Shown here: piece after piece, positions 24,780 through 32,908 of the stretch | Layout: every line of letters starts with the position of its first letter | How positions within the stretch are numbered: position 1 is the stretch's first letter | DNA from: VRUE01 sp963762205 | Lineage (GTDB): Bacteria; Actinomycetota; Thermoleophilia; Solirubrobacterales; 70-9 | Direction: 5' to 3' | Length of the DNA stretch: 64,000 nt | NCBI GenBank assembly: GCA_963762205.1 | Contig: CAVXJZ010000002.1 | Location: 558,001-622,000, forward strand | The notes under the pieces: generated by a model | What the model was told of the DNA's origin: nothing | Database searches by the model: none | Seen by the model: only the letters and a program-made list of their open reading frames with translations | Position numbers and translations under genes: made by a program

Positions 24780-26687
24780 TCATGTCGACGAGCCCGCCAC
24801 CGCGGGCTCCGCCTCCTTGGCCTCGCCGGCCTCGCCGGCCATGATCGCGTGGCGGGCGCCGGGGACCCCGAACTCGTAGGGGCCGCCGACGACCCGGGGG
24901 ATCTCGTCGAAGTTGAAGATCGGCGGCGGCGAGCTGACCTGCCACTCGATCGAGTTTCCTCGCCAGGGGTTCGCCTCGGCGCGCGGGCCGAAGCGCCAGC
25001 TGACGACCATGTTGTAGAGAAAGACGAGTTGGGCCGCGCCGAGCAGGAAGGCGAAGGTGCTGATCAGCAGGTTCCAGTCGCCGAACTGGGTCGCATAGTC
25101 GGCGACTCGGCGGGGCATGCCGTCCATGCCGACCCAGTGCATGGGAAGGAAGGTGCCCCAGGTGCCGACCAGCGTCCCCCAGAAGTGAACCCTGCCGAGC
25201 TTCTCGTCGTACATGCGCCCGGTCATCTTCGGGAACCAGTGGTAGATCCCGGCGAAGATCGTGAAGACCGAGCCGCCGAAGAGGACGAAGTGGATGTGGG
25301 CGACGATGAAGTAGGTGTCGGAGACGTGGATGTCGATCGGGACCATGCCGAGCATGACCCCACTGATGCCGCCGACCGTGAAGGTGACGATGAAGGCGAG
25401 CGCGAACAGCATCGCGGTCGAGTAGGTGTGGATCTTGCCGAAGTACAGGGTCCCCAGCCAGGAGAAGATCTTGATCCCGGTCGGCACCGCGATCAGCAGC
25501 GTCGTGATCATCATCGGCACCCGCAGCCAGCTGAACATGCCGGCGACGAACATGTGGTGGGCCCAGACCGAGTAGCTGAGCACGACGATTCCGATCAGCG
25601 CCAGGGCCATCAGCCGGTAGCCGAAGATCGGCTTGCGGGCATGGATCGAGATGACCTCGGAGATGATCCCGAACCCGGGCAGCATCATGATGTAGACCGC
25701 CGGGTGCGAGTAGAACCAGAAGATGTGCTGGTAGCTGATCACGTCGCCGCCGCCGGCGAACTGGAAGAACTGGGTGCCGAGGATGCGGTCGAAGAGGACC
25801 ATGAACTGGGCGCCGGCGATGAACGGCGTCGCGGCGACGACGAGCAGCGAGGTCGAGAGGTTGGCCCAGACCAGCAGCGGCATGCGCCAGAAGGTCATTC
25901 CCGGCGCACGCATGGTGATGATCGTGACCAGGAAATTGAGCGCCGTCGCGATCGAGGAGGCGCCCGCGAACTGGACGCCGAGGTTGAAGAAGGACTGCCC
26001 GAGGGGGGCTCCCGTGGAGAGCGGCGCGTAGCCGGTCCAGCCCGCGTCGAAGGCGCCGCCCGGCGCCAGGAAGCTGCCCAGGAAGAGCAGCCCGGCAATC
26101 GGCAGCATCCAGAAGCTGAGCGCGTTGAGGCGCGGAAAGGCCATGTCCGGCGCGCCGATCATCAGCGGCAGCACGTAGTTGGCGATGCCGGCGAAGACCG
26201 GGACGATGAATACGAAGATCATGATCGCCGCGTGGGTCGAGAAGAGCCCGTTGAAGGTGGCGGCGTCGACGATCTGGGTGCCGGGCTGGGCGAGCTCGGC
26301 GCGGATCAATAGCGCGATCAAGCCGCTGACGAAGAAGAAGAAGAAGTTGGTGCAGATGTACTGGATGCCGATCACCTTGTGATCGGTGTTGAAGCGGAAG
26401 TAGTCCTTCCAGCTCTTGGCGCCGTGCTGGGAGTGGTCGTCGGGAATCGTGGGCATGCCCGCGGCCCAGCGCAGCCAGTAGTCGAAGCAGCCGAAGCCGG
26501 CGAGGAAGCCGAGTGGCGCGGCGACCGCCGGCACGACGACCTGCGGGTAGCCGGTCTGCTCGGTCTGCCAGGCGCTCAGCCCCGAGGCCTTGCGCAGGAC
26601 GTAGACGAGGGCGACGCCGAAGGCGGCGGCGAGCAGCGCGCCGAGCGCGCCGCGGATCCAGCCCGGTTGCTTGATTGCAGCGACCAT
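24780..26687 (-). CDS. ctaD: Cytochrome c oxidase subunit I, A2 type
   Basis: The 635-residue catalytic subunit of an aa3-type oxidase. All cofactor ligands are present: low-spin heme His152 (STHAAIMIF) and His466, high-spin heme His464 (VAHIHFVL), CuB His328, His377 and His378 (HPAVY; WAHHMF) and the cross-linked Tyr332. The FYSHPAVY sequence carries the Tyr-Ser pair in place of the helix VI glutamate, the mark of A2-type heme-copper oxidases. About 80 extra N-terminal residues add two hydrophobic helices before the conserved core. It follows ctaC by 13 bases. It provides the internal reference for the ligand-less paralogue at 17069-18745. Confidence 0.96.
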   Translation of the reverse strand: MVAAIKQPGWIRGALGALLAAAFGVALVYVLRKASGLSAWQTEQTGYPQVVVPAVAAPLGFLAGFGCFDYWLRWAAGMPTIPDDHSQHGAKSWKDYFRFNTDHKVIGIQYICTNFFFFFVSGLIALLIRAELAQPGTQIVDAATFNGLFSTHAAIMIFVFIVPVFAGIANYVLPLMIGAPDMAFPRLNALSFWMLPIAGLLFLGSFLAPGGAFDAGWTGYAPLSTGAPLGQSFFNLGVQFAGASSIATALNFLVTIITMRAPGMTFWRMPLLVWANLSTSLLVVAATPFIAGAQFMVLFDRILGTQFFQFAGGGDVISYQHIFWFYSHPAVYIMMLPGFGIISEVISIHARKPIFGYRLMALALIGIVVLSYSVWAHHMFVAGMFSWLRVPMMITTLLIAVPTGIKIFSWLGTLYFGKIHTYSTAMLFALAFIVTFTVGGISGVMLGMVPIDIHVSDTYFIVAHIHFVLFGGSVFTIFAGIYHWFPKMTGRMYDEKLGRVHFWGTLVGTWGTFLPMHWVGMDGMPRRVADYATQFGDWNLLISTFAFLLGAAQLVFLYNMVVSWRFGPRAEANPWRGNSIEWQVSSPPPIFNFDEIPRVVGGPYEFGVPGARHAIMAGEAGEAKEAEPAVAGSST

Positions 26688-26700
26688 CAGAGCGGCCCCA

Positions 26701-27492
26701 TTATGCCCCGCCCGCCCCGACGGGTTGGGTTTCGACCTCGGCGTCCGAGCTGATCGATTCGAGGAACGGGGGCGGGATCCTGTCCTTCAGGCCGGCCACC
26801 CATCTGCGGAAGTCCTTCGGCGGCTCGACCACGACCTTGGCCCGCATCGTCGAGTGCCCGAACCCGCAGAGCTCGGTGCAGATCACCTGGTAGGCGCCGA
26901 CCTTGTCGGGGGTGATCGTCGCCGTCGTCGTGATCCCGGGAACGTTGTCTTTCTTGATCCGCCACTCGGGCACCCAGAACGAGTGGATCACGTCCTCGGC
27001 GTGCATTTTGAACTCGACCTGGCGATCGACCGGCACGTGCAGCTCGCCCTGCGACCAGACGTTGTCCTTGCCCGGGTAGCCGAAGCTCCAGGCGAACTGC
27101 TGGGAGAAGACGTCGACCCGCAGCGAGTCCTTTTCCTTCGCTTCGATGTCGTCGAGGACGACCCAGCTGTAGCCGGCGCAGAAGAGGACGATGATCGTCG
27201 GGATCAGGGTCCAGGCGACCTCGAGCCGGGTGTTGCCGTGGATCGGCTCGCCGTCGGACTCGTCGCCCGGCTTCACCTTGAATTTCCAGAGCGCGTAGAA
27301 GAGCATCACCATCACCAGCGAGAAGACGAACGACGAGAGCACGATCAGGACGTCTAGCAGTTCGTCGATCTTGGGGGCCGCGGTCGAGGCCTGCTGGCCG
27401 TTCCAGTCGACCTGGAGCATCGCCACCGAGATGACCGCCGTGAGGGCGGCCGTGACGGCGAGCATCTTCGCTATCGGGAGGCGTCCAATCAT
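26701..27492 (-). CDS. ctaC: Cytochrome c oxidase subunit II
   Basis: A 263-residue subunit II with two N-terminal membrane helices (first about 7-27, second about 48-69, plus a hydrophobic VAWTLIPTIIVLFCAGYSWV stretch) and a cupredoxin domain. The CuA site is complete: His170 (VIHSFWVP), Cys205, Cys209 (ICTELCG), His213 and Met216. No C-terminal heme c domain is fused, so the separate diheme cytochrome c at 20709 may be the electron donor. It starts the ctaC-ctaD-usp-ctaE operon; a perfect palindrome lies just upstream at 27500-27517. Confidence 0.95.
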   Translation of the reverse strand: MIGRLPIAKMLAVTAALTAVISVAMLQVDWNGQQASTAAPKIDELLDVLIVLSSFVFSLVMVMLFYALWKFKVKPGDESDGEPIHGNTRLEVAWTLIPTIIVLFCAGYSWVVLDDIEAKEKDSLRVDVFSQQFAWSFGYPGKDNVWSQGELHVPVDRQVEFKMHAEDVIHSFWVPEWRIKKDNVPGITTTATITPDKVGAYQVICTELCGFGHSTMRAKVVVEPPKDFRRWVAGLKDRIPPPFLESISSDAEVETQPVGAGGA

Positions 27493-27499
27493 TCGAAAT

Positions 27500-27517
27500 C
27501 CGGGTCCGCGGACCCGG
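27500..27517. terminator. Perfect 18-bp palindrome between glycosyltransferase and ctaC
   Basis: CCGGGTCCGCGGACCCGG is a perfect inverted repeat just downstream of the glycosyltransferase stop (27529) and seven bases upstream of the ctaC ATG. On RNA it would form a GC-rich hairpin. There is no U-tract, so it may be a weak terminator for the upstream gene, an operator, or a leader structure covering the ctaC ribosome site. Confidence 0.45.
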
Positions 27518-27528
27518 AGGCGCGCATT

Positions 27529-28959
27529 CTATGCAAGCGGCAGACGGTCAAGGTCGCCCCGCGAGGCGGAGATCGCTCCGCGGGCGACGCCCTCCCAGCT
27601 CCAGAGCCTGCGAGCGGTCTCCACGAGCGCCTCCCGGGCCGCCTCACGCCGCGGCTCCGGAAGCGCCAGCCAGCCGTCGATGCGCTCGGCGATCGCCGCG
27701 ACCGCGCCCTCCCGCACCGCAAACGAGGTCAGCCGGCCGCTGTCGCCGGGCAGGGCCGCAGCGAGCTGCACGGAGACCTCCCTCATCCCCGAATGGTCGG
27801 CGGAGATCGGCAGGGCGCCGCAGGCGGCGGCCTCGACCGCGACCATCCCGAAGGCCTCGGGGAAGGTGCTCGGCATGACCAGCGCCTCGGCCTCCGGGAG
27901 GAGCGCGGCGACCTCATCGTGCTCGAGCCTGCCGACGAGCTCGACGGAGTCCGCGACGCCGACAGCCGCCTCCGCATACCCGGCCGGAGGGTCGGCGAGG
28001 AACGCGGCAAGGATCGGCAGCGGGCCCTCCCCGCCGCCCTCGAGGCCACGACCGATGCGCGCGACCTCGCGGGCGTCCTCGAGGTCGCCGCGGTCGAGCG
28101 CCTCGAGCAATCGCCGCAGGCCCGCCTCGTACTCGCCGTAGCCCGCGATTCGCAGGCGGGCCTGCGGGTGCCTCGCCCTGACCAGGGGCCAGGCGGCGAG
28201 CAGGAGGTCGACGCCCTTGGAGACGATCAGCTTGCCGACGAAGACGACCAGCGGCGGGCCTCCCGACCGCGGGTCCTGCCGGCGGACATCGGGGGGCGCT
28301 GCGGGCCGAGCTGTCCTCGACCCCCCGATGTCCGCCGCCACCCGCGGAAGGGAGGGACGCGGGCTGAAAGCTTCCGTGTCCACGCCGGGGGGGCCGAGGC
28401 GGGTCTTCGCCTCGAGGCCCGGAACTCCCGGCAGGGCGGCCCAGAGGGACTCGGCGGTGTGGCGGGAGCCGACGAGCACGCAGGACGCGGCCTCCATGCC
28501 CTCCTCCGCGTAGCGGCCGAAGCGCTCGAGGTTCGGCTTCACCGTGTACTCCAGCGCCGAGCCGTGCACCTTGGCGGCGAACGGCCCGACGTCGGCGCGG
28601 GCGAGGATCGCCGGGCCCATGACGAGGTGGTTGGCGAGGGCAGCGTCGAAGCCACCGACCCGCTCCGCCAGCTCGCGGACCGCGGCGACATTGGCGTCCA
28701 GGTAGCGATCCAGCTCGGCGTCGCTCAGCTCCGGGAAGGCCTTCACCTCGAAGCCCTCATAGGGGTCCTTGACGTAGACCGGGAGCAGGCCGCCGATGTC
28801 CGGGTTGTGGATCTCGACCCCCTCGATCCGCACCTCGCGGTCCTGGCAGAGCAGGTGCACCTCGTGGCCGAGCCGGGCGAGGGCCGGCGCCAGGCTGGCG
28901 TTGTAGATGTTGCTGCCCGTGCCGCGCAGCATGTAGCCGTGGAAGAGAAGGATCTTCAT
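27529..28959 (-). CDS. Glycosyltransferase family 4-like protein
   Basis: A 476-residue GT-B fold glycosyltransferase. The N-terminal domain starts MKILLFHGYMLRGTGSNIYN; the donor-binding C-terminal domain begins PPLVVFVGKLIVSKGVDLLL and has the family signature PSTFPEAFGMVAVEAAACG. It would transfer a sugar from a nucleotide donor in the cytosol; the sugar and acceptor are unknown. The linker between domains (about residues 200-230) holds an extra Arg/Pro/Ala-rich stretch encoded by an 81-bp palindrome at 28267-28347, an in-frame insertion. The upstream region contains a 50-bp tandem repeat. Confidence 0.85.
   Translation of the reverse strand: MKILLFHGYMLRGTGSNIYNASLAPALARLGHEVHLLCQDREVRIEGVEIHNPDIGGLLPVYVKDPYEGFEVKAFPELSDAELDRYLDANVAAVRELAERVGGFDAALANHLVMGPAILARADVGPFAAKVHGSALEYTVKPNLERFGRYAEEGMEAASCVLVGSRHTAESLWAALPGVPGLEAKTRLGPPGVDTEAFSPRPSLPRVAADIGGSRTARPAAPPDVRRQDPRSGGPPLVVFVGKLIVSKGVDLLLAAWPLVRARHPQARLRIAGYGEYEAGLRRLLEALDRGDLEDAREVARIGRGLEGGGEGPLPILAAFLADPPAGYAEAAVGVADSVELVGRLEHDEVAALLPEAEALVMPSTFPEAFGMVAVEAAACGALPISADHSGMREVSVQLAAALPGDSGRLTSFAVREGAVAAIAERIDGWLALPEPRREAAREALVETARRLWSWEGVARGAISASRGDLDRLPLA
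28267..28347. repeat. 81-bp palindromic insert inside the glycosyltransferase gene
   Basis: Arms CGGCGGACATCGGGGGG (28280-28296) and its exact complement (28321-28337) enclose a 24-base loop. Outside them CCGCGGGT (28267-28274) pairs with ACCCGCGG (28340-28347). The block is 81 bp, exactly 27 codons, and adds a low-complexity peptide between the two domains. Its size, palindromic form and in-frame position resemble a mobile palindromic element tolerated in a linker. Confidence 0.65.
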
Positions 28960-29048
28960 ATTCCGCCGCCTCCTCTGCTCCCGGCGTCGGCGCCCATGGC
29001 GCCAACGCAGGGATTGATGGACTCGCCTCCTCCGCTCCCGCGTCCGGG

Positions 29049-29171
29049 GGCGGCGGGGGCATTATCCGCGCCGGCGGGGTCGGCAGGGAACGCACTCGGG
29101 GCGGCGGGGGCATTATCCGCGCCGGCGGGGTGGCAGGGACGCACTCGGGGCGGCGGGGGCATTATCCGCGC
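29049..29171. repeat. Tandem repeat, about 50 bp, 2.4 copies
   Basis: The block GGCGGGGGCATTATCCGCG occurs three times, with CATTATCCGCG at 29060-29070, 29111-29121 and 29160-29170, separated by units of 51 and 49 bp. The 246-base gap between the glycosyltransferase start and the zinc-ribbon gene otherwise shows only a looser repeat (GCCTCCTC-GCTCCCG at about 28969 and 29026). Read on the minus strand, each unit contains GGATAATGC, which could act as a -10 box for the glycosyltransferase gene. Confidence 0.7.
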
Positions 29172-29206
29172 GGCTCGTGCCGGGGCACCGTTGTATTGTC
29201 CCGGCC

Positions 29207-29470
29207 GTGAACGAGAAGCAGACCTACAGGATGCGGGCGCCGGCCTCCGGGCGCGAGGCGCTCGCCAAGGCCGAGCCGGGCCAGGTCTACGTCGACCGAG
29301 AGACCGGCGAGGAGATGCTGCCGGTGTCGATGGTCCTGCCGCTGGCGCCCTCGGACTCGGCGCTGCCGCGCACGCCCGACAACCTGCGCGCCTGCCGCCG
29401 CTGCGACCAGCTGATCGGGCTCGACGTCAGCGACTGCCCCTACTGCGGCCTGCGCCAGGCTGCGCTCTAG
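29207..29470 (+). CDS. Zinc-ribbon protein, hypothetical
   Basis: An 87-residue protein whose C-terminus carries a four-cysteine zinc ribbon (CRRCDQLIGLDVSDCPYCG). The N-terminal half is polar with a conserved-looking VYVDRETGEEMLPVSMV segment. The GTG start at 29207 is supported by a TATTGT box (29194-29199) seven bases upstream, the leaderless arrangement seen elsewhere here; an in-frame ATG-like start at 29177 would lie before the box. Function unknown; nucleic-acid or protein binding through the ribbon is likely. Confidence 0.65.
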   Translation: MNEKQTYRMRAPASGREALAKAEPGQVYVDRETGEEMLPVSMVLPLAPSDSALPRTPDNLRACRRCDQLIGLDVSDCPYCGLRQAAL

Positions 29471-29486
29471 CCGGGCTGCGCCGGGC

Positions 29487-30251
29487 TCAGCGCCGCTTGA
29501 CCAGCGTCGCCGTGTAGAGCAGCCGGGCGTTCGAGTAGTAGCAGCCGTAGACCTTGTTCTTGCCGACGCCCTGCTGGGGGTGGCCGGACTGGATGTCGGC
29601 CCGGTTCGAGCAGTGCCCCGGCTTGCGGCTGCCGCGCCAGGTGTTTTCGCCGGAGACGTTGAAGGCGAACATCGGCGCCCAGGTCGGGATCGTGAGGGCG
29701 ACGACCTGCCCCTGGAGGACGGTCAGCGGGTGCTCGAGAGCGAAGATGACCTTGCGGCCGAAGTAGGGGTTGAGCACCTGCAGCGGGCTCTGGCGAACCA
29801 GCTTGAACTTCGGCGGCTTGCTCTTCCCGACCGGGCGCAGGACGCCGATCCTCGCCTCCGAGGGCTTGCCGAGGAAGTCGTTGAAGTAGGCGATCTCGTC
29901 GCTGGTCGTCTTGGTCTCCTTGCGCGAGGGGCGGGCAAGGGTTATCGACCAGGCGACGAGCTTGCCGTCGAAGGGCGCCTCATACGGAGCCGCGACCCCA
30001 CCCGCCATGGCCTGGTATCCCGTCACATGGCCCTCCACGCGACAGGGGATGACCTCGACCCCGTTGACGATCTTGCCCGGGCAGGTCGGCGGCGGCGTGG
30101 TCGCGGTCTGGCCGAGGACGATGACCCGGTCGGGCGCCGAGTCGGCGCTGCCGGGCCAGGCGACGAGCGCCAGCGCCAACAGCAGGCAGCCCATCGCGGC
30201 GGCGAACGGAAGGCGCGCGCGGTTGGGTCGCTTTTCGGCTGTCGTAAGCAC
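29487..30251 (-). CDS. Secreted protein of unknown function
   Basis: A 254-residue protein with a typical signal peptide (RARLPFAAAMGCLLLALALV then AWPGSADSA) followed by a soluble domain. Two cysteines (PTCPGK and VIPCRVEG) near the mature N-terminus and two near the C-terminus (GHCSNR, YGCYYSNA) could form disulfides. The GTG start at 30251 has GGAGATC directly upstream. The mature part looks beta-rich (FKLVRQSPLQVLNPYFGRKV; VVALTIPTWAPMFAFNV), like proteins with a carbohydrate-binding or lectin-like fold, but I do not recognise a family. Confidence 0.65.
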   Translation of the reverse strand: MLTTAEKRPNRARLPFAAAMGCLLLALALVAWPGSADSAPDRVIVLGQTATTPPPTCPGKIVNGVEVIPCRVEGHVTGYQAMAGGVAAPYEAPFDGKLVAWSITLARPSRKETKTTSDEIAYFNDFLGKPSEARIGVLRPVGKSKPPKFKLVRQSPLQVLNPYFGRKVIFALEHPLTVLQGQVVALTIPTWAPMFAFNVSGENTWRGSRKPGHCSNRADIQSGHPQQGVGKNKVYGCYYSNARLLYTATLVKRR

Positions 30252-30383
30252 GATCTCCAGCTGGAACCCGTGTGTTGTACCGGGGTTGCGGCAGGGATGT
30301 TGCCTTCGCCGCCGCGGCGCCGCACCCTGCTCGGGCGCTTGCACGATCCCGGCCAGGGCGCCTCTGTAGGGTTGCCAGCCGAT

Positions 30384-30581
30384 ATGGAGGCCTCCCAGCG
30401 GGCAGACGATTTCATCGACGGAGGCCTGGCCGTGCTCGGCATCGAGGCCGACGAGGTGGAGCGCGCCGTGATCGGCGCCTCCCATGAGCTCTTCTGGCCG
30501 GCGATCCTCGATCTGCTGGCGCTCGACCTCGGAGAGCTCGAGCCCGAGCCCGAGCCCGACCTCTCCAGGGCGCCGAGGTGA
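30384..30581 (+). CDS. Small acidic protein preceding the amidase (AtzG/GatC-like partner?)
   Basis: A 65-residue protein starting at ATG 30384. Its core is helical and hydrophobic/acidic (DDFIDGGLAVLGIEADEVER, then SHELFWPAILDLLALDL) and it ends in a repeated GluPro tail. It overlaps the amidase GTG by four bases. Position and size resemble AtzG or GatC, small helical partners that wrap amidase-signature enzymes, but sequence similarity is not evident by eye. A TAGGGT box lies 11 bases upstream of the ATG. Confidence 0.55.
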   Translation: MEASQRADDFIDGGLAVLGIEADEVERAVIGASHELFWPAILDLLALDLGELEPEPEPDLSRAPR

Positions 30582-31948
30582 GCGGGCTCGACCTGACCCT
30601 GCGGGCGCAGGCGGCGGCGATAGCCTCGGGCGGGCTCGACCCGGCTGCGCTGCTGGACGCGGCGCTCGCGCGGATCGAGGAGCGCAACCCGGCGATCAAC
30701 GCCATCGTCGAGACCTTCCCGGAGCGCTCGCGCGCGATGCTCGACGCCGCCCCCGACGGGCCGCTGCACGGCGTTCCGGTGGTGATCAAGGACGAGTGGC
30801 CGCTGCCCTGGCGCGCGCAGCGCTTCGGGGCGGCCGAGATGCTGAGCCCGGTCGAGCCCGGCGAGTCGGGGCCCTTCCGCGCCCTGAGGGACGCCGGGGC
30901 CGTGATCGTCGGGGTCGGCAACATGCACGAGGCCGGGGGCGGCAGCACCGGCAACGTCTCGGTCTACGGGCCCGCCCGCAACCCTTGGGACACCGCGCGC
31001 TGCCCGGGGGGCTCCTCGAGCGGGCCGGCTGCCGCCGTCGCCGCCCGCCTGACCGCCGGCGCCGTCGGCGCCGACGGGATCGGATCGATCCGCTTCCCGG
31101 CCGCCTACTGCGGCCTGACCGGGCTGAAGCCGACCTTCGGCCGCTCGGCGATGGACGGGCATCACATGGACGGCGTGACCTCGACGATCGTCTCGGGGCC
31201 CCTCTGCGCCGACGCCGCCGACTGCCGCCTGCTCGCCTCCACCCTCTTCGGCGAGCGGCTCGCCACCGGCGAGCCGAGCGGGCTGCGGATCGGCGTGCTG
31301 GCGGGGGGCCCGGTGCGCGACGACGTCGCGCCCGAGGTCCGCGAGGCCTGCGAGGGCGCGGTCGAAGCGCTCGGCGCGGCGACCGGGGGCGAGGTCCGCG
31401 ACGTCGTGCTCGCCGACCTCGAGGCCTCGGCGCTGGCAACGGTGCTGATCTCCAACGCGGAGGGGCTGAGCGGCGTGACGCCGCAACGCCTCAACGAGCT
31501 CGACCCGGAGCTGACGCCGATCAACCGGGGGTTCGCCAAGTACCGGATGCTGATGCCGGCCGCCGCGGCGGTCAAGTCGGCGCAGGTCCGCACGGCGATG
31601 CGGCGGCGCCTCGCGGCTCTCTTCGAGGAGGTCGACCTGCTCGCCTGGCCGACCGTTCCCGCGGTCGCCCCGCCGCTCGAGGCGCCGCTGGTCGAGCTTC
31701 CCTCCGGCACCGTCGCCGCCGACCAGGCCAACATCCGCGGTGCGGGCCTCGCCAACCTGACCGGGATCCCCGCGATCAGCGTCCCGGTCGGAGTCGGGGG
31801 CGACGGGCTGCCGATCGCGCTGCAGCTGCAGGCGGCCTGGGGCAATGACGAGCTGCTGCTCGACGCTGCCGAGGCCCTCGAGCGTGCCAACGGCCGCCGC
31901 TGGGTGGAGTCGTTGCCGCCCCTCGCGGCGGAGCCGACCGGAGCCTGA
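30578..31948 (+). CDS. Amidase, amidase-signature family
   Basis: A 456-residue amidase. The Ser-cisSer-Lys triad is readable: Lys in VVIKDEWPLP, the first Ser in GGSSSGPAAAVAARL and the nucleophilic Ser in GADGIGSIRFPAAYCG. The C-terminal segment NLTGIPAISVPVGVGGDGLP is also typical. The family hydrolyses amide bonds of small molecules; the substrate is unknown. It shares an overlap with the small acidic gene upstream and abuts the ABC exporter genes directly (the next ATG follows its stop), so these may act on the same compound. Confidence 0.88.
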   Translation: MSGLDLTLRAQAAAIASGGLDPAALLDAALARIEERNPAINAIVETFPERSRAMLDAAPDGPLHGVPVVIKDEWPLPWRAQRFGAAEMLSPVEPGESGPFRALRDAGAVIVGVGNMHEAGGGSTGNVSVYGPARNPWDTARCPGGSSSGPAAAVAARLTAGAVGADGIGSIRFPAAYCGLTGLKPTFGRSAMDGHHMDGVTSTIVSGPLCADAADCRLLASTLFGERLATGEPSGLRIGVLAGGPVRDDVAPEVREACEGAVEALGAATGGEVRDVVLADLEASALATVLISNAEGLSGVTPQRLNELDPELTPINRGFAKYRMLMPAAAAVKSAQVRTAMRRRLAALFEEVDLLAWPTVPAVAPPLEAPLVELPSGTVAADQANIRGAGLANLTGIPAISVPVGVGGDGLPIALQLQAAWGNDELLLDAAEALERANGRRWVESLPPLAAEPTGA

Positions 31949-32908
31949 ATGTCGGCAATAGAGGTCGAGGGTCTCGAGCGCGCCTTCGATGAGGTGAAGG
32001 CGGTGCAGGGCATCGACCTGCAGGTGGCCGAGGGTGAGATCTACGGCTTCCTCGGGCCGAACGGGGCCGGCAAGACGACGACGGTGCGGATGCTGACCAC
32101 GCTGCTGCTGCCGACGGGGGGCCGGGCGAGCGTCGGCGGCCACGACGTCGTCAGGGAGGCGCGACTGGTGCGCCAGACGATCGGGGTCGCCCTGCAGGAA
32201 GCGGCCCTGGACCCGCTGATGACCGGACGCGAGCTGATCCGCCTGCAGGCGACGCTGCAGGGGATACCGACCGCCGAGGGGCGCCGGCGGGCCGACGCGC
32301 TGCTCGAGCGGGTCGACCTCGCCGACGCGGCCGACCGGCGAGTCGGCGAGTACTCGGGCGGGATGCAGCGCCGCCTCGACCTCGCCGCCGCCCTCGTCCA
32401 CCAGCCGCGGGTCCTCTTCCTCGACGAGCCGACCACCGGCCTCGACCCGGTCAGCCGCAAGACGATCTGGGAGGAGGTGCGGGCGCTGAACGACGACGGC
32501 ACGACCGTCTTCCTCACGACCCAGTACCTCGAGGAGGCCGACCAGCTCGCCGACAACGTCGGGATCATCGACAACGGCAGGCTCGTCGCCGAGGGGACGC
32601 CGGACGCGCTCAAGTCCGCCATCGGCGACCCCCACATCCGCCTGCAGCTCGAGGAGGGCTCGATCGCCGAGGCCGAGCGGGTCTGCGCGCAAATCGGCAA
32701 GCTCCTGCCCCCGGTCGACGGGAAAACGGTGCTGGTCGAGGTCGCCCGAGGAGCGGCCGAGATCCCGACCGTGGTCCGTGCCCTCGACGAGGCCGGCATC
32801 GAGGTCGGCTCCCTGGAGCTGGTCCACCCCACCCTCGACGACGTCTTCGTGGCGAAGACGGGGAAGCACATCCCGACCGAGTCCGCGGCTCCGGCGGGCG
32901 GCGAATGA
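31949..32908 (+). CDS. ABC transporter ATP-binding protein (DrrA-like)
   Basis: A 319-residue ATPase of the ABC-2 exporter class. Walker A is GPNGAGKTTTVRM, the signature motif YSGGMQRRLDLAAALVHQPR and Walker B VLFLDEPTTGLDP. The extra C-terminal domain (after about residue 220) is like that of DrrA drug-export ATPases. It is immediately followed by two permease genes with 4-bp or 1-bp overlaps, making a complete exporter. The substrate is unknown; DrrA-type systems export hydrophobic drugs or lipids. Confidence 0.92.
   Translation: MSAIEVEGLERAFDEVKAVQGIDLQVAEGEIYGFLGPNGAGKTTTVRMLTTLLLPTGGRASVGGHDVVREARLVRQTIGVALQEAALDPLMTGRELIRLQATLQGIPTAEGRRRADALLERVDLADAADRRVGEYSGGMQRRLDLAAALVHQPRVLFLDEPTTGLDPVSRKTIWEEVRALNDDGTTVFLTTQYLEEADQLADNVGIIDNGRLVAEGTPDALKSAIGDPHIRLQLEEGSIAEAERVCAQIGKLLPPVDGKTVLVEVARGAAEIPTVVRALDEAGIEVGSLELVHPTLDDVFVAKTGKHIPTESAAPAGGE

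Noticed and set aside
23853..26312. An 819-codon plus-strand frame opposite ctaD and the usp-like gene
   Set aside because: Extreme Asp/Arg/Glu/His composition typical of an antisense shadow in GC-rich DNA; the opposite strand encodes well-recognised proteins.
28757..29113. Proline/alanine-rich minus-strand frame over the 50-bp repeats
   Set aside because: The repeat units are 51 and 49 bp, so the frame changes between units; the composition just follows the repeat.
29049..29171. CRISPR array
   Set aside because: Only three units, spacer sequence between them is itself repeated, and no cas gene is present.
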